Below, piece by piece: positions 6,565-8,622 of a stretch of 8,622 bases of DNA (position 1 is the first letter of the stretch; every line of letters begins with the position of its first letter). A program made the position numbers and the translations under genes. The notes beneath the pieces are model-generated. The model ran no database searches and was not told where the DNA came from. It was given only the letters and a program-made list of their open reading frames with translations. The stretch comes from Syntrophaceae bacterium UBA1163 (GTDB taxonomy: Bacteria; Desulfobacterota; BSN033; UBA1163), in the NCBI GenBank assembly GCA_002311635.1, contig DBZJ01000166.1, positions 1 through 8,622 on the forward strand, given 5' to 3'.

Positions 6565-6819
6565 ATGACACCCAAACAGCTCGGTATAAAGGCCAGACAG
6601 CTTTATTCCCGAAAGAGACTAATCGAAACGGTAGAGGAACTGGAGGAGGGCATCACGACCTTTATGACACTTGAGGAGAAATCAGAAATACACACAGGCA
6701 ACTTCACTATCAGACTGTTGGATCGAAGACTCGATATCTCTGTCACTCCATCTATTCACCTGAACCAGCTTACGCTGAACTTTAGCAAATCCCAACGACA
6801 AGGAGGACATAACCAATGA
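6565..6819 (+). CDS. 84-residue unknown protein, possible clamp partner
   Basis: A small protein between the DUF932 gene and dnaN. Its TGA overlaps the dnaN ATG (ATGA), so the two are translationally coupled. The N-terminal half is helical (K-A-R-Q-L-Y-S-R-K-R-L-I-E-T-V-E-E-L-E-E-G, 9-29). The C-terminal half looks like strands (F-T-I-R-L-L-D-R-R-L-D-I-S-V, 47-60). Near the end it has Q68-L-T-L-N-F73, which fits the hexapeptide clamp-binding pattern Q-L-x-L-x-[LF]. A Q-L-T-L-N-F stretch can also be just a beta strand. There is no clear ribosome site before the ATG at 6565; the frame is open upstream but offers no earlier ATG, GTG or TTG, so the start is uncertain. No family is recognised. Confidence 0.55.
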   Translation: MTPKQLGIKARQLYSRKRLIETVEELEEGITTFMTLEEKSEIHTGNFTIRLLDRRLDISVTPSIHLNQLTLNFSKSQRQGGHNQ

Positions 6820-7925
6820 AAGTATTGACCCACAAGAAACCATTGCTCGAAGGACTCGATTTGGTCAAAGACGCCGTTTCAAAACATTCCGCTCTGCCCA
6901 TATTGAAAGACGTGAAGATCACCGCCGAAGGGGAGAACCTCTATCTTTATACCACTAATCTCACAACGGGTATCAAGACCCGTATTAAAGAGGCGAATAT
7001 TGTCGAATCTGGAACAGCTTGCTGTGACGTCATGAAGCTTCTCTCGATCGTAAAGGAGCTACCGGATGCCGAGATTATCCTCACCAAAGAGGAGAACGGC
7101 CAAGTGAGGGCGGAGTGCGAGAATGTCAGCTTCAAGTTGGTAGGTCTCAGTGAAGAGGAATTCCCCAATGAGATAACGCCCTCGGAGGATAATGGCTTCC
7201 CGATAGGTCAGGAACTCTTCTCAGCCATAGCCAAGGTCAGACACGCAGCCTCTAAGGAAGAATCCCGACACAACTTAAACGCCATCTACTTTGATAAAGA
7301 CATCGTGGCAACAGATGGCCACCGGCTAAGCCTGACCAGGGACTCCAATCCACTGAAGAATACGCTTGTCCCAGCGGAGTTCGTAAACATCATCTTAAGA
7401 CTGAGAAGAAACGGAAATCAGAGCTATAGGCTCTCTCGATCCGACAGCACCATCTTCATCTGTTCAGAAGACCTGATAACCCATTGCAGGCTGATCGACG
7501 GAGAATTCCCGGACTACGCACAGGTCATTCCGCAGATACATGAGCGAACGGCCACCATGGACAGGCAAAAGCTTCTCCACGCCATAAAGAGAATCACGCT
7601 CATGAGTGATAAGTCCAACCAGATCCGTTTTGAGTTTAACGGAGCGCACGTCCTCTTGACGTCAGCAAACCCGGACGCAGGCGAAGCTCGGGAGGAACTC
7701 GAAGCCGATTACACACCAGCCTCTAATGAAGAATTACCTTACGCCATCGGCTTCGCAGGCAAATACGTGCTGGACGTTTTGGAAGTCCTGGAACACGAAC
7801 AGGTGACATTCCTGATGAACGATCCCGACCAACCCCTGAGGATAGAAGAGAAGGAATCCACACACATCATCATGCCAGTTCGCCTTATTGAATCCTTCCA
7901 ACAGGAGGAAAAGAAGGCTGCTTAA
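6816..7925 (+). CDS. dnaN: DNA polymerase III beta subunit (sliding clamp)
   Basis: A 369-residue beta clamp, close to the usual length (E. coli 366). It forms a ring round DNA that tethers polymerase and repair proteins. The start has AAGGAGG (6800-6806) nine bases upstream. Conserved landmarks are present: the N-terminal H-S-A-L-P-I-L (24-30), T166-D-G-H-R-L171, I-D-G-E-F-P-D-Y (227-234), G-K-Y-V-L-D-V-L (315-322) and the C-terminal I-I-M-P-V-R-L (351-357). TDGHRL and MPVRL line the cleft that takes partner peptides, so partner binding should be intact. The chain runs 12 residues past MPVRL with a charged tail (Q-Q-E-E-K-K-A-A), while E. coli DnaN stops at the equivalent Leu. There is no dnaA or recF beside it, so this is not the chromosomal origin locus; a second, element-borne clamp is likely. 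Confidence 0.93.
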   Translation: MKVLTHKKPLLEGLDLVKDAVSKHSALPILKDVKITAEGENLYLYTTNLTTGIKTRIKEANIVESGTACCDVMKLLSIVKELPDAEIILTKEENGQVRAECENVSFKLVGLSEEEFPNEITPSEDNGFPIGQELFSAIAKVRHAASKEESRHNLNAIYFDKDIVATDGHRLSLTRDSNPLKNTLVPAEFVNIILRLRRNGNQSYRLSRSDSTIFICSEDLITHCRLIDGEFPDYAQVIPQIHERTATMDRQKLLHAIKRITLMSDKSNQIRFEFNGAHVLLTSANPDAGEAREELEADYTPASNEELPYAIGFAGKYVLDVLEVLEHEQVTFLMNDPDQPLRIEEKESTHIIMPVRLIESFQQEEKKAA

Positions 7926-7964
7926 CCATCTTAATAAAGGAAAGAATACAAGGAGGACGCAAAT

Positions 7965-8622
7965 ATGAATCGAGCACTTTTAGAAAAACCATTTGAACCA
8001 AGCCAGATCAAACAGCGCCAGGGCAACTTTGGCCACATCCTGGACTACGTTGAGGGACATGTGGTCACTTCGAGACTAAACGATGCCTTCGAGGGCAATT
8101 GGTCATTTGAGATCGTCAGATACCGAATCCTCAAGGAGACCAACGAAGTCATCGTCTTAGGCAAACTTATCGCAGAAAACGTGACAAAAATGGCCTTTGG
8201 CTCCAAGGAAATGGCCATGAATAAGGATACCAAGGCCATCATTAGTCTCGGAGACGATTTGAAAGCCGCATCCACTGATGCGCTGAAGAAAGCAGCCTCT
8301 CTCCTCGGAGTTGGTCTTTATCTCTACTCAGAGCTCCGATCAAACGGCACAGGAGGCAGTGACCCAAAAGATCAAGCTGATGGAAACACCGGTAACGAAT
8401 CGAAGAATCAGACAGGAGGCCAGACTTCATCAGGAAAGTCTGACGGCGATGGAGGCCGCCTTACAAACAAGCAGCTCGCGATGATCTTCGCCGTTGGCAA
8501 ATCCAAAGGCCTCCAGACCAAAGAGATAAAGGACAAGGCTTTAGCGACCTTCAGCAAGAACCTGAACTTCCTCACCAAGGCCGAGGCATCGACATACATC
8601 AACGTTATATATCTCTCGAGAG
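7965..8622 (+). CDS. Rad52/Rad22 (DdrA-like) single-strand annealing protein, 3' end outside window
   Basis: The frame is open to the window edge: 219 codons are visible. AAGGAGG (7950-7956) lies eight bases before the ATG. The N-terminal domain shows Rad52-family signatures: I-K-Q-R-Q-G-N-F-G (15-23), L-D-Y-V-E-G-H-V-V (26-34), R-L-N-D-A-F-E-G-N-W (37-46) and K-A-A-S-T-D-A-L-K-K-A-A-S-L-L-G-V-G-L-Y-L (100-120). Such proteins form rings that anneal complementary single strands and drive RecA-independent recombination. Residues 126-164 are a Gly/Ser/Asn/Asp-rich flexible linker. A second helical domain follows at 165-219 (L-T-N-K-Q-L-A-M-I-F-A-V-G, then L-T-K-A-E-A-S-T-Y-I), of a type I recall from phage annealing proteins; it may bind DNA or partners. 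It follows dnaN after 39 bases and is likely in the same transcript. By comparison with the domain pattern only a short tail should be missing. Confidence 0.88.
   Translation, partial: MNRALLEKPFEPSQIKQRQGNFGHILDYVEGHVVTSRLNDAFEGNWSFEIVRYRILKETNEVIVLGKLIAENVTKMAFGSKEMAMNKDTKAIISLGDDLKAASTDALKKAASLLGVGLYLYSELRSNGTGGSDPKDQADGNTGNESKNQTGGQTSSGKSDGDGGRLTNKQLAMIFAVGKSKGLQTKEIKDKALATFSKNLNFLTKAEASTYINVIYLSR

Noticed and set aside
1..8622. CRISPR array, tRNA, rRNA, insertion sequence or integrase
   Set aside because: No regularly spaced repeats, cloverleaf, rRNA-like sequence or transposase/recombinase motifs were found on either strand by reading.

Overview
The window looks like a bacterial accessory region, probably part of a plasmid, integrative element or large phage. 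The bacterial assignment rests on strong Shine-Dalgarno sites (AAGGAGG or close) ahead of most genes and on a bacterial beta sliding clamp. GC looks intermediate, and arginine is often written AGA, AGG or CGA. I cannot name the host; an anaerobic Desulfobacterota- or Nitrospirota-like genome is only a guess. No rRNA, tRNA, CRISPR array, transposase or integrase was seen.

Layout. (1) 160-735, minus strand: a HEPN-domain protein with an R-x4-H motif, in an AT-richer flank. It is followed by about 550 bp with no convincing gene. (2) 1292-3413, plus strand: a tight cluster of a small membrane protein, an ATP-dependent DNA ligase with a SAP-like N-terminus, a 57-residue basic protein and a Cys-rich (CxxC) protein, closed by a clear rho-independent terminator at 3442-3479. 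(3) 3604-4250: a short RadC (JAMM/MPN) gene. It is coupled by ATGA to a gene that starts well but seems to lose its body after about 27 codons. (4) 4121-5294: an AT-richer block with a minus-strand secreted protein (signal peptide, SH3-like and BamE/SmpA-like parts) and 500 bp of apparently non-coding DNA. It looks like an insertion into the plus-strand gene array. (5) 5411 to the window end: a plus-strand operon of a DUF932 protein, an 84-residue unknown, DnaN (beta clamp) and a Rad52/DdrA-like annealing protein cut by the window edge.

How they may fit together. The ligase, RadC, DUF932, beta clamp and Rad52-type annealing protein form a compact DNA replication/recombination module: anneal single strands, load polymerase or partner proteins through the clamp, then seal nicks. 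The most notable possible novelty is the 84-residue protein encoded directly ahead of dnaN with an ATGA overlap. Its C-terminal part carries Q-L-T-L-N-F, which fits the clamp-binding hexapeptide pattern, so it may be a dedicated partner of this extra clamp. That link is inference from sequence only.
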